Assembly: GCA_023432805.1 (NCBI GenBank)
Contig: JAEYUG010000127.1
Coordinates: forward strand, 1 to 17,060
Reading direction: 5' to 3'
DNA from: Bacteroidota bacterium
GTDB lineage: Bacteria; Bacteroidota; Ignavibacteria; SZUA-365
DNA: 17,060 nucleotides
The position numbers and the translations under genes are program-made. Shown here one piece after another: positions 6,791-13,402 of the stretch (within the stretch, counting starts at the first letter, position 1; every line of letters starts with the position of its first letter). The notes beneath the pieces are model-generated. The model ran no database searches and was not told where the DNA came from. It worked only from the letters and a program-made list of their open reading frames with translations.

Positions 6791-6880
6791 CACCCCCAGA
6801 AAGGTCGGTGGACGTCCCCGTCCACCAGTGACGAATGCTCAGTGCGCACAGGGTGGACGAAGACGTCCGCCCTCCTTTCT
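6791..6880. repeat. inverted pair of short palindromic repeats filling the hutI/ABC spacer
   Basis: Arm A (6798-6826) and arm B read in reverse (6880-6852) agree at 24 of 29 positions: both begin AGAAAGG and share GGACGTC and CGTCCACC. Each arm is itself a hairpin: GGTGGACG/CGTCCACC with loop TCCC in A, and GGGTGGACG/CGTCCGCCC with loop AAGA and one G-T pair in B. A third relative lies at 9983-10007. The layout resembles REP doublets. It ends exactly at the hutI stop codon and stops just before the ABC start, so it could shape transcription or mRNA decay between the two pairs. Confidence 0.72.
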
Positions 6881-8143
6881 TCATGCATACGCATACCCCT
6901 TCTGCAAGACGATCGTACCCTTCTTGACCACGACCGCCAGATGATTCACACCGAAATGATAGATAATCCGCTCCCAGGTCGGCACGTCGAACACGAGCAG
7001 GTCGGCCTGCTTGCCCACCTCGATCGATCCCAGCCGGTCGCTGCGGTCGAGCGCCGCGGCGGCGTTCAGCGTCACCGCCGTCACCACCTCCTCCATCGAC
7101 ATGTGCATGCGCATCGCGGCCAGACTCATCATCAGCTGCAGATTCTCGCTCATGCAGGAACCGGGATTCACATCCGTCGCGATCGCCACCGGAAGATCCG
7201 CATCGATGAAGCGCCGCGCATCGGGAAACTCCTCGCCCAGAAACAGCGACACGCCCGGCAGCAGGATCGGAATCGTTCCCGCCGCGCGCATCGCGTCCAG
7301 ATCCGCATCGGATGCGTGATCGAGATGATCGGCGGAAGCCGCTCCCAGCGCAGCAGCCAGCGCAGTGCCGCCGTTCGGCGTGATCTGGTCGGCATGCACG
7401 CGCACCTTGAGTCCCAGCCCCTGCGCCGCCTCGAGTATGCGGCGCGCCTCGTCGATCGTGAAGGCGGTGGCTTCCGCAAAGACGTCGCAGTATTCGGCCA
7501 GTCCGCGCCGCGCCACCTCGGGCAGCATCTCCTCGATGATGCTGCGCACGTACTCCTCCCTCCTCTCCTTCATGTCGAAGGGAATCGTGTGCGCGCCCAG
7601 AAAGGTCGGCACGCACTCGAGCTGGTGCAGCTCGCCGAGCTCGCGCACGACCTCGAGCAGCTTGAGCTCGCTTGCGACGTCGAGACCGTAGCCGCTCTTG
7701 ATCTCGACCGTGGTCGTGCCGAAGCCGAGACAGCTGTCGAGCAGTGTGAGCGCGTTGTTGACCAGTTCGACCGGGGCAGCCGCACGCGTGGCGCGCACGG
7801 TGGTGTTGATGCCGCCGCCCGATGCCGCGATCTCGGCGTAGGTGGCACCGGCCACACGGCGGGCGAACTCCTTCTCGCGCGCACCTGCGAACACGAGATG
7901 CGTGTGCGCATCGACGAAGCCCGGAAGCACGACGCGGTCCATCACGCTCAGCGACTGTGCGGCGTCGCCGATGTCGATGCCGTCGGTGGCGCCCACATAT
8001 CCGATGCGGCCATCCTTTATTCCGATCGCGCCGTCTTCGATCACGCCGATGTCGCGCATCGCCGCGCCGCGCTTTACGCGCGCGCCGCCGGCCGCGACGG
8101 TGACGATCTGCGCGGCGTTGTACAGCACGAGATCCCAGGTCAT
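6881..8143 (-). CDS. hutI: imidazolonepropionase
   Basis: A 420-residue amidohydrolase that hydrolyses 4-imidazolone-5-propanoate to N-formimino-L-glutamate, the third step of histidine degradation, in the cytoplasm. Seen: DAHTHLVFAG with metal ligands His80 and His82, GGGINTTVRATR (109-120), KSGYGL (149-154), PTFLGAHTIP (179-188), HADQ with His250, ADHLDH with His273, and ATDVNPGS with Asp324 as the last metal ligand. Length is the family norm. Gln253 stands where some relatives have Glu; both are known in the family. The ATG at 8143 overlaps the aspS stop as ATGA and has no separate ribosome site, so it is probably translated by re-initiation. No hutH, hutU or hutG is in the window. Confidence 0.93.
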   Translation of the reverse strand: MTWDLVLYNAAQIVTVAAGGARVKRGAAMRDIGVIEDGAIGIKDGRIGYVGATDGIDIGDAAQSLSVMDRVVLPGFVDAHTHLVFAGAREKEFARRVAGATYAEIAASGGGINTTVRATRAAAPVELVNNALTLLDSCLGFGTTTVEIKSGYGLDVASELKLLEVVRELGELHQLECVPTFLGAHTIPFDMKERREEYVRSIIEEMLPEVARRGLAEYCDVFAEATAFTIDEARRILEAAQGLGLKVRVHADQITPNGGTALAAALGAASADHLDHASDADLDAMRAAGTIPILLPGVSLFLGEEFPDARRFIDADLPVAIATDVNPGSCMSENLQLMMSLAAMRMHMSMEEVVTAVTLNAAAALDRSDRLGSIEVGKQADLLVFDVPTWERIIYHFGVNHLAVVVKKGTIVLQKGYAYA

Positions 8144-9912
8144 GACGTCTGCAGGCCGATGCGGAGTTCGCGCAGCTGGGCTTCGGCGACCGTCGAGGGC
8201 GAGCCGTCCATCAGCGACAGCGCGCTGTTCGTCTTCGGAAACGCGATCACGTCGCGGATCGAGCCGAGTCCCGCGAGAATCGTGATGATGCGGTCGAGTC
8301 CGAGCGCGGCCCCGCCATGCGGCGGCGCACCGTACTTGAAGGCCCCGAGCAGGAAGCCGAACTTGTGCGCGATCTCCTCGTCGGAGAGGCCGATGAGCTT
8401 GAACACCTTGTTCTGCAGCTCGGCGTCGTGGATGCGGATGCTGCCGCTCGCGATCTCGTTGCCGTTCCACACCAGGTCGTAGCAGTCGGCGCGCACGGCG
8501 GCGGGATCGCTCTCGAGCAGCGGGATGTCCTGAGGATGCGGACTGGTGAAGGGATGATGTTCGGCGACCCAGCGGCCTGCCTCTTCGTCCCACTGCACCA
8601 GGGGGAAGTCGGTGACCCAGAGCAGCCGGTGCGCAGTCGTGTCGACGAGGTCGAATTCACGCGCGAGCTCGAGGCGCAGCGTGCCGAGCGCGAGCAATGC
8701 CGCACGACGGTTCACATCGGCGACGGCGAGAATCAGGTCGCCGTCGGCGGCGCCGCAGTCCGTGCGCAACCGCTGCATGATTTCTGGGGAGAGGAACTTG
8801 GCGACGGGACTCTGCAGATCGCCGTCGACTGCCTTGAAGTACGCGAGTCCGCCCATGCCGAGCGCGCGCGCCCGTTCGGTGAGCGCATCGATCTTGGAGC
8901 GGCTGATCGACGCCTGCCCCGGCACCGTGATCGCGGCCACCACGCCCCCTCGCTGCGCCACATCGGCGAACACCTTGAAGCCGCTGTTGACGACAATGTC
9001 GTTGATGTGCGTGAACGCCATGCCGAAGCGCAGATCCGGTTTGTCGCTGCCGTAGGTGGAAAGCGCCTCGTCATACGTCATGCGCGGGAACGGGACGACA
9101 TGCTCGACACCGATCAGTTCGGTGAGGAAGCGGCTGATAAGTCCCTCGATCGTTTCGAAGATGTCGTCGCGACGCACGAACGACATTTCCAGATCGATCT
9201 GCGTGAACTCCGGCTGACGGTCGGCGCGCAGATCTTCGTCGCGGAAGCACTTGGTGATCTGCACGTAGCGATCGAATCCCGCCACCATCAGCAGCTGCTT
9301 GTAGGTCTGCGGAGATTGCGGCAGCGCATAGAACGATCCGGGATGCACGCGGCTCGGCACGAGATAGTCGCGCGCGCCTTCGGGTGTGCTCTTCATGAGC
9401 ACGGGCGTTTCCACCTCGATGAAGTCCAGCGCGTCGAAGTAGCGGTGCGTGATCTGGTAGACCTTGTGGCGGAGCAGAAGATTCCGCTGGAGGCTCGGAC
9501 GTCGCAGGTCGAGGTACCGGTAGGTGAGCCGCAGATCCTCATGCGCATCCACATCATCCTTCACTTCGAAGGGCGTGAGTTCCGACCGGTTGAGCACGAG
9601 CAGTTCGTCGGCCAGCACCTCGATGTCGCCGGTGATCATCGCCGTGTTCGCCTGGCCGTCGGGACGCGGCCGCACCGTACCCGTGACCGAGACCACGAAT
9701 TCTGGACGCAGCTCGTGGGCCAGTGCATGCAGTGCGGGCATGTGGTCGGGCGAGAAGACGATCTGGGTCAGGCCGTAGCGGTCCCGCAGGTCGATGAAGA
9801 TCAGGTCGCCGAGGTCGCGGCGGCGCTGCACCCATCCCTGCAGCGTGACGGTGGAGCCGACATGGGTGATGCGGAGATCTCCGCAGGTGTGCGTGCGTTT
9901 CGGGAACGTCAT
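8140..9912 (-). CDS. aspS: aspartyl-tRNA synthetase
   Basis: A 590-residue class II synthetase that charges tRNA-Asp. Domain order is that of bacterial AspRS: N-terminal OB-fold anticodon-binding domain (about 1-115, with GWVQRRRDLGDLIFIDLRDR at 26-45), class II core with TPEGARDYLVPSR (176-188) and motif 2 FRDEDLRADRQPEFTQID (223-240), an inserted GAD domain (about 300-410), and motif 3 GLDR at 538-541. Leu34 in RDLG is as in the E. coli enzyme, where some non-discriminating enzymes have His, so it is probably specific for tRNA-Asp (inference). The ATG at 9912 is chosen because RTHTCGDLR then lies at the usual distance from the start and a -7-like box at 9948-9955 leaves the in-frame ATG at 9978 upstream of the transcript. 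Overlaps hutI by 4 nt. Confidence 0.96.
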   Translation of the reverse strand: MTFPKRTHTCGDLRITHVGSTVTLQGWVQRRRDLGDLIFIDLRDRYGLTQIVFSPDHMPALHALAHELRPEFVVSVTGTVRPRPDGQANTAMITGDIEVLADELLVLNRSELTPFEVKDDVDAHEDLRLTYRYLDLRRPSLQRNLLLRHKVYQITHRYFDALDFIEVETPVLMKSTPEGARDYLVPSRVHPGSFYALPQSPQTYKQLLMVAGFDRYVQITKCFRDEDLRADRQPEFTQIDLEMSFVRRDDIFETIEGLISRFLTELIGVEHVVPFPRMTYDEALSTYGSDKPDLRFGMAFTHINDIVVNSGFKVFADVAQRGGVVAAITVPGQASISRSKIDALTERARALGMGGLAYFKAVDGDLQSPVAKFLSPEIMQRLRTDCGAADGDLILAVADVNRRAALLALGTLRLELAREFDLVDTTAHRLLWVTDFPLVQWDEEAGRWVAEHHPFTSPHPQDIPLLESDPAAVRADCYDLVWNGNEIASGSIRIHDAELQNKVFKLIGLSDEEIAHKFGFLLGAFKYGAPPHGGAALGLDRIITILAGLGSIRDVIAFPKTNSALSLMDGSPSTVAEAQLRELRIGLQTS

Positions 9913-9947
9913 GTGGGGCGCTTCGTGCTGGTGAATGTCATAACCTC

Positions 9948-9955
9948 GAAATATA
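9948..9955 (-). promoter_or_regulatory. candidate -7 box of the aspS-hutI operon
   Basis: Read on the minus strand this is TATATTTC, one mismatch from TAnnTTTG, 35 nt before the aspS ATG at 9912. No good -33 TTG is present 19-20 nt upstream. If it is used, transcription starts near 9941, which supports the 9912 start of aspS. Confidence 0.38.
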
Positions 9956-9975
9956 CAGAATGGTGCTCGGACACA

Positions 9976-10017
9976 CACCCCCAGGAGGACGGACGCCCTC
10001 GTCCGTCATTGACGAAT
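9976..10017. repeat. third copy of the GGACG-type palindromic repeat
   Basis: CACCCCCAG at 9976-9984 leads into the hairpin GACGGACG/CGTCCGTC (9988-9995 with 10000-10007, loop CCCT), followed by ATTGACGAAT. The copy at 6791-6836 has the same order: CACCCCCAG, a GGACG hairpin with 4-nt loop, then AGTGACGAAT. Against the reverse arm at 6852-6880, 20 of 25 positions agree. It sits just upstream of the aspS promoter candidate. Confidence 0.68.
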
Positions 10018-10056
10018 CCCGCGTCCACACGCAACGAACCCTCCATTCAACACACA

Positions 10057-10086
10057 CGGGGGCGGCCCCCCACAGGACCGCCCCCG
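10057..10086 (-). terminator. GC-rich hairpin after the 10120-12210 gene
   Basis: CGGGGGCGG at 10057-10065 pairs with CCGCCCCCG at 10078-10086, a perfect 9-bp stem with a 12-nt loop. It lies 34 nt after the stop codon of the secreted-protein gene on the minus strand. No T run follows on that strand, so its role as terminator is inferred from position and stability. Confidence 0.5.
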
Positions 10087-10119
10087 CATGTTGTATGAGG
10101 AACGTGTGAAACGATACTG

Positions 10120-12210
10120 CTACTTCATCAGCTGCATCAGCTTCGTGGCCGACGTGCCCGCCTGCTCGAGACGGTACATGTACGCACCCGACGGAAGCGA
10201 CGACGCATCGAACTCGACCGCATACGCACCGGCCGTCTGCACGCCGCTGAACACCACCGCAACTTCGGCGCCCGTCATGTCGAACACACGCAGCGAGGCA
10301 TGCCCATCAACCGGAAGCGCATAGCGGATCGTGGTCGAGGGATTGAAGGGATTCGGATAGTTCTGTCCGAGATCCAGTGTTACCGCTGTCGCCGCCGTGC
10401 GCACGCCACCCTTGGGGGAAGTCGGGCACGCGCTGGTCACGGTGTAGAGCACCGCATCCTCGACCGCAGGACCCGACGACGCGCTCTTCGGCACGCCGAC
10501 CTTGTACGAGCCGGGGGTGGTGTTGCCGCTGCCATCCTCTGCCAGGAAGTACACAGTGTACACGCGGCCATTGCGCATGCCGGCACGCTCGGCGCGCAGA
10601 TCCACGGTCTGGCAGTCGATGATCACCATGTCGTCGAGGGTGTTGCCGTCGCCGATCGCATCCTCTTCTTCGTCGCTGGTGACGGATGTGATGTAGGTGG
10701 AAATCGACTGCGCATCGTCACAGCCATCGCTGAGCGAGGTGATGATCTGCGACAGCATGAAACGATGGTAGGTGTGGTTCGGCTCCCACAGCTGCACCGA
10801 GGGGACAACCGTGTACGTCGGTGCCTGCGTGTCTTCGACCGTGATCGTCACCGTCGACGACGCGCTTGCGGCGCCATCCGACACGATGAGCGTGTAGACG
10901 TGCGTGCCGTTCGGCACGGAGATCACCGGTGTTGTACCTGTGCCGACCAGTGCATTGCTTGCGTCATACCACGAGAGGGTGATCGGATCGTTGTCGGGAT
11001 CGCTTCCCGATCCTGCCATCGTCACATCCGCGGCACCGTTGACGCATTCAAGCACCTGATCGGGACCCGCATCCGCCGTTGGCGGTCGGTTGACATTGAT
11101 CTGCACGCTCGTGACCGCCTGATTCGAGGTGTTGTCGATGGCGATGTAGGTGATCGTGTAGTTCCCCTCCTGACCCACTGTCGGGGTCCAGTTGAACGTG
11201 CTGATCTGCGGACTCGCTCCGCTCATCGGATGCGCAGGCGACATTGTCGCACCTGCGGGAAGACCGGTGTTCACGACATCCACGACAGCACCGATATCGG
11301 AGTCAGCACCCGTGACGACGAAGCTGAGGGGGGAACCCGGATTGACCTTGAACGGCCCGGCAGGCGCAGCCGTGATTGTCGGGGGTGCGCCTGTAACGCT
11401 GGCAATCTTCAGCAGGAAGTCGACGGGAGCCTGCGACTTCACGAGGTTGTTCACGTCGAGATCCTCGACAATCACCTGTACCGTGTAGAATCGCGTCGTA
11501 ATGAGACCAATGTTATTCCACGTCATCACGCCTGTGGTCGGATGGATCGTCAGTCCCGGGACGGGGACGTATCCGCCCTGATTTCCAGTGGCTTCGGCAG
11601 GTGAAGCAATGCGGTACCGGAGATTGTCATTATTGGCATCCGATGCAAAGATCAAAAATGTTGCACTGTTGCTGCTGGGCATGAACACGATGGGGAGCGA
11701 GATCGGGACAGGGGTTGAATTACCCGAAAACGGACGCACAACCGTACTCAGTCCATACCCGCCATCGGGAGCGTTGACGAGTGACGCCGCGCCGATGCGG
11801 CAGCAACCGACGATGCTCACGGTGTAGGGTCCCGCATTCGCATACGCTTTCGTGAAGGTCCGCTCCACGATCATCCAATCATCGGCCGGATTCCGGGCGA
11901 CGACAGGCATCTGCCACGAGCCCGGATTCAGGACGTTGCCGTCACCGTAGTTCAACGTGAGATCGACGTTGATCATGGTGTTGATGGCCGGACCTCCAAT
12001 CGGACCTCCTGACCCAACAGGAACTCCAGCAGCGTTGAAGTAGGACCCGCGATAGGCAAGTCTGATGACAATGTCAACCGTCCCAGGCGTTGCTGTCGCG
12101 CGATACGTAATCGACCCAAAACGAAAATGCGAAGCCTCGGCCACGGTGGGCACGAGAAACGCGAGGGAAAGCATGGCTGCCGCCAGCCACATGGTGGTTC
12201 TATGTCGCAT
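10120..12210 (-). CDS. secreted PKD/Ig-like protein with type IX secretion C-terminal sorting domain
   Basis: A 696-residue exported protein. It starts with a signal peptide (MRHRTTMWLAAAMLSLAFLV, predicted cleavage after about residue 26, AEA-SHF). The N-terminal half has beta-rich modules beginning SHFRFGSITYRA and a putative-Ig type motif with TITAAPAGPFKVNPGSP. A PKD-like domain starts near residue 374 (RPPTADAGPDQVLECVNG), followed by a module with LWEPNHTYHRFML and TSDEEEDAIGDGNTLDD. The last 82 residues (615-696) are the T9SS type A sorting domain: NYPNPFNPSTTIRYALP, then beta strands and YMYRLEQAG. Such proteins cross the outer membrane by T9SS and stay on the surface or are released. 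The ATG at 12210 has AGGAG about 7 nt upstream and places the signal peptide at the N-terminus. No enzyme domain recognised. Confidence 0.88.
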   Translation of the reverse strand: MRHRTTMWLAAAMLSLAFLVPTVAEASHFRFGSITYRATATPGTVDIVIRLAYRGSYFNAAGVPVGSGGPIGGPAINTMINVDLTLNYGDGNVLNPGSWQMPVVARNPADDWMIVERTFTKAYANAGPYTVSIVGCCRIGAASLVNAPDGGYGLSTVVRPFSGNSTPVPISLPIVFMPSSNSATFLIFASDANNDNLRYRIASPAEATGNQGGYVPVPGLTIHPTTGVMTWNNIGLITTRFYTVQVIVEDLDVNNLVKSQAPVDFLLKIASVTGAPPTITAAPAGPFKVNPGSPLSFVVTGADSDIGAVVDVVNTGLPAGATMSPAHPMSGASPQISTFNWTPTVGQEGNYTITYIAIDNTSNQAVTSVQINVNRPPTADAGPDQVLECVNGAADVTMAGSGSDPDNDPITLSWYDASNALVGTGTTPVISVPNGTHVYTLIVSDGAASASSTVTITVEDTQAPTYTVVPSVQLWEPNHTYHRFMLSQIITSLSDGCDDAQSISTYITSVTSDEEEDAIGDGNTLDDMVIIDCQTVDLRAERAGMRNGRVYTVYFLAEDGSGNTTPGSYKVGVPKSASSGPAVEDAVLYTVTSACPTSPKGGVRTAATAVTLDLGQNYPNPFNPSTTIRYALPVDGHASLRVFDMTGAEVAVVFSGVQTAGAYAVEFDASSLPSGAYMYRLEQAGTSATKLMQLMK

Positions 12211-12278
12211 GAAACACTCCTGCAAGAAAGTGATTGCGAAACACCGGAGACGGTCGCCGAGCATGGTACAACTCGATG

Positions 12279-12298
12279 CGCATCACGTCTGTGATGCG
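12279..12298. repeat. perfect inverted repeat CGCATCAC-GTCT-GTGATGCG
   Basis: Eight paired bases with a 4-nt loop, 69 nt upstream of the ATG at 12210. It would fold in the leader of that mRNA or, as DNA, could be a dimer-binding operator near its promoter. No regulator gene is nearby. Confidence 0.55.
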
Positions 12299-12340
12299 TC
12301 CGAACCGGCCTATTGAAATGATAGTTAACGGCATCAATAT

Positions 12341-12357
12341 CGGATACGATTTATCCG
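12341..12357. repeat. inverted repeat CGGATA-N5-TATCCG in AT-rich promoter region
   Basis: Six paired bases around the 5-nt spacer CGATT inside the AT-rich part of the divergent region. Size and location fit an operator half-site pair, but six bases can pair by chance. Confidence 0.35.
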
Positions 12358-12420
12358 TAATCAAGGAAAATCGTGATGTCTACATCCTTTTTTTTCACAT
12401 TGCTCCCCGTTCCGGTACAG

Positions 12421-12471
12421 CGTGGGTGGAACCACGCACTTCCCATCGTCGCCTGGGTGGAACCACGCAGG
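12421..12471. repeat. two copies of a TGGGTGGAACCACGCA palindrome
   Basis: The 16-nt core occurs at 12423-12438 and 12454-12469, a 31-nt period. Each core is a near-perfect palindrome centred on AA with one G-G mismatch at the same place. Beyond the core the arms differ in sequence but still pair: G/C at 12422/12439 in copy one, and CC/GG at 12452-12453/12470-12471 in copy two. This suggests selection for the fold. Confidence 0.65.
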
Positions 12472-12524
12472 TCATTCGGTGAAAATGGGTGCGGCCTCGC
12501 ATTTACTTTCGTCGAGATGGGTGG

Positions 12525-12532
12525 TAGGTTTC
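12525..12532 (+). promoter_or_regulatory. candidate -7 box for the 12574/12649 genes
   Basis: TAGGTTTC is one mismatch from TAnnTTTG and lies 41 nt before the small frame at 12574. TTTACTTTC at 12502-12510 is a weak upstream element. Transcription from here would give a leader of about 110 nt before the 12649 gene. Confidence 0.3.
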
Positions 12533-12573
12533 CTCCAGAAATCACACACATCCATTCATCACCGGGAGGCTTC

Positions 12574-12609
12574 ATGAATGCATTGCGCTCCGCTTTCTCA
12601 TCGCGCTGA
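12574..12609 (+). CDS. possible 11-residue leader peptide
   Basis: ATG at 12574 opens an 11-codon frame, MNALRSAFSSR, ending at TGA 12607-12609. GGGAGG at 12564-12569 with 4 nt spacing is as strong a ribosome site as those of real genes here. The stop is 39 nt before the 12649 start, which has its own GAGGAG site. No run of one amino acid suggests classic attenuation. It may be a regulatory upstream frame or chance. Confidence 0.3.
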   Translation: MNALRSAFSSR

Positions 12610-12648
12610 AAGGCGTGCAACAACACATTCCATTCGAGGAGATTCACC

Positions 12649-13233
12649 ATGGGACGCGCACATGTATTTCTCAAAGGAGCGGTTGCCGTCGCCATCCTGG
12701 CGATGCTGACCGTGCTCGCACCACCGGCCGAGGCGCAGTTCGTGATTCCACCCGGCTATGCAGCCCCGACCCTCACGCCGCCGCCGGACAAACTGCCCGA
12801 CAGCTACACGCCGAGTGACGTGCCGACCTATGACGCCCGTCACAGAATCAAGAATCCCTGCACCGGCGCCGAGATGTACATTCATGACAGATGGCAGTTC
12901 ATCTTCGAGTACACGATCGATGCAGGAGGCAATGAACGCGCACGCGCAACATGGAGCGACCTCGGGTCGGTCGCCATCGAACGCGGCACGCGCAGACTGT
13001 TCCTGTATGACCAGCATGTTGCCGACCTGCACGTGCATGCCACCGAGGTCGGAGGCTGTCTCTTCACATTCGAATGTGTCATGCAGGCCCGACTCACCGA
13101 CCCCGTCGACGGGACGGTGTTCTACACCAGGCAGCACATCAAGGCGATGTGGGATCGCTGCTCCAACGTGCTCAGCATCCTCTACACCTCCTCGGATGAA
13201 AGCTGCACCGACGCTGCCGGCTGGACGCCCTGA
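12649..13233 (+). CDS. small secreted protein of unknown function
   Basis: A 194-residue protein with a clear signal peptide: basic MGRAHVFLKG, hydrophobic AVAVAILAMLTVLA, and a cleavage site after AEA (about residue 29). A proline-rich linker (residues 33-60) follows, then a beta-rich domain starting at KNPCTGAEMYIHD with a WQFIFEYTIDAGGNERARATW segment and a VFYTRQHIKAMW segment. Five cysteines (71, 137, 143, 171, 186) suggest disulfides in an oxidising compartment. The NPCTGE-like start followed by two beta hairpins recurs in exported proteins of unknown role; I cannot name a family. The ATG at 12649 has GAGGAG upstream. A strong terminator follows, so it is probably a single-gene transcript. 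Confidence 0.8.
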   Translation: MGRAHVFLKGAVAVAILAMLTVLAPPAEAQFVIPPGYAAPTLTPPPDKLPDSYTPSDVPTYDARHRIKNPCTGAEMYIHDRWQFIFEYTIDAGGNERARATWSDLGSVAIERGTRRLFLYDQHVADLHVHATEVGGCLFTFECVMQARLTDPVDGTVFYTRQHIKAMWDRCSNVLSILYTSSDESCTDAAGWTP

Positions 13234-13296
13234 TTCCATCACCGCACGCTGCTGACGCTGCAGCACACCGTGACAGCATTCCCCGTCCGACAGAAC

Positions 13297-13325
13297 AAGC
13301 CCCCGCCCGCTGCGGGGGCTTTTTT
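13297..13325 (+). terminator. rho-independent terminator
   Basis: AAGCCCCCGC (13297-13306), loop CCGCT, GCGGGGGCTT (13312-13321) and a run of T to 13325. A 10-bp perfect GC-rich stem followed by T residues is the textbook form, and it lies 63 nt after the stop of the small secreted protein gene. Confidence 0.93.
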
Positions 13326-13362
13326 CATGCCGCTGTCGTTTTCATTTCGCCGTCGCCCGCTC

Positions 13363-13370
13363 TACATTTT
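13363..13370 (+). promoter_or_regulatory. candidate -7 box of the potassium channel gene
   Basis: TACATTTT is one mismatch from TAnnTTTG and lies 32 nt before the ATG at 13403, just after the upstream terminator. No clear -33 TTG is seen. The resulting leader would be short (about 25 nt), in line with the absence of a good ribosome site there. Confidence 0.33.
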
Positions 13371-13402
13371 GGAAACGTGACGCCATTCGTCCCAATCGAC
13401 AG

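Larger units (their letters stand above)
12211..12573. other. divergent intergenic region rich in palindromes
   Basis: This stretch separates two genes transcribed away from each other. It has no open frame that looks coding. From left to right it holds the leader of the 12210 gene with a perfect 8-bp inverted repeat (12279-12298), an AT-rich segment (about 12310-12400) with a second inverted repeat (12341-12357) and a T8 run (12388-12395), two near-identical palindromes (12421-12471), and a possible -7 box for the rightward gene (12525-12532). No tRNA fold or known riboswitch core was recognised. Confidence 0.6.

Noticed and set aside
9913..9978. An aspS start at 9978, adding 22 residues
   Set aside because: The extension is not seen in AspRS proteins as I know them, and a -7-like box lies between the two start codons.
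6791..10017. CRISPR-like repeats
   Set aside because: The copies are few, palindromic, unevenly spaced and lack spacers of constant size; no cas gene is present.
6629..10098. Open frames of 617 and 593 codons on the plus strand (6629-8482 and 8317-10098)
   Set aside because: They are antisense to hutI and aspS, whose motifs are complete and in order.
10300..11604. A 434-codon plus-strand frame opposite the T9SS cargo gene
   Set aside because: Arg/His-rich shadow of the cargo gene, with no domain or ribosome site.
12388..12395. T8 run preceded by GATG-TCTA-CATC as an intrinsic terminator
   Set aside because: The stem is only four bases and no plus-strand gene lies upstream of it; more likely an AT-rich promoter element.
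12211..12648. tRNA or riboswitch in the largest gene-free stretch
   Set aside because: No T-loop GGTTCGAATCC-like sequence, CCA end or known riboswitch core was found when reading both strands.
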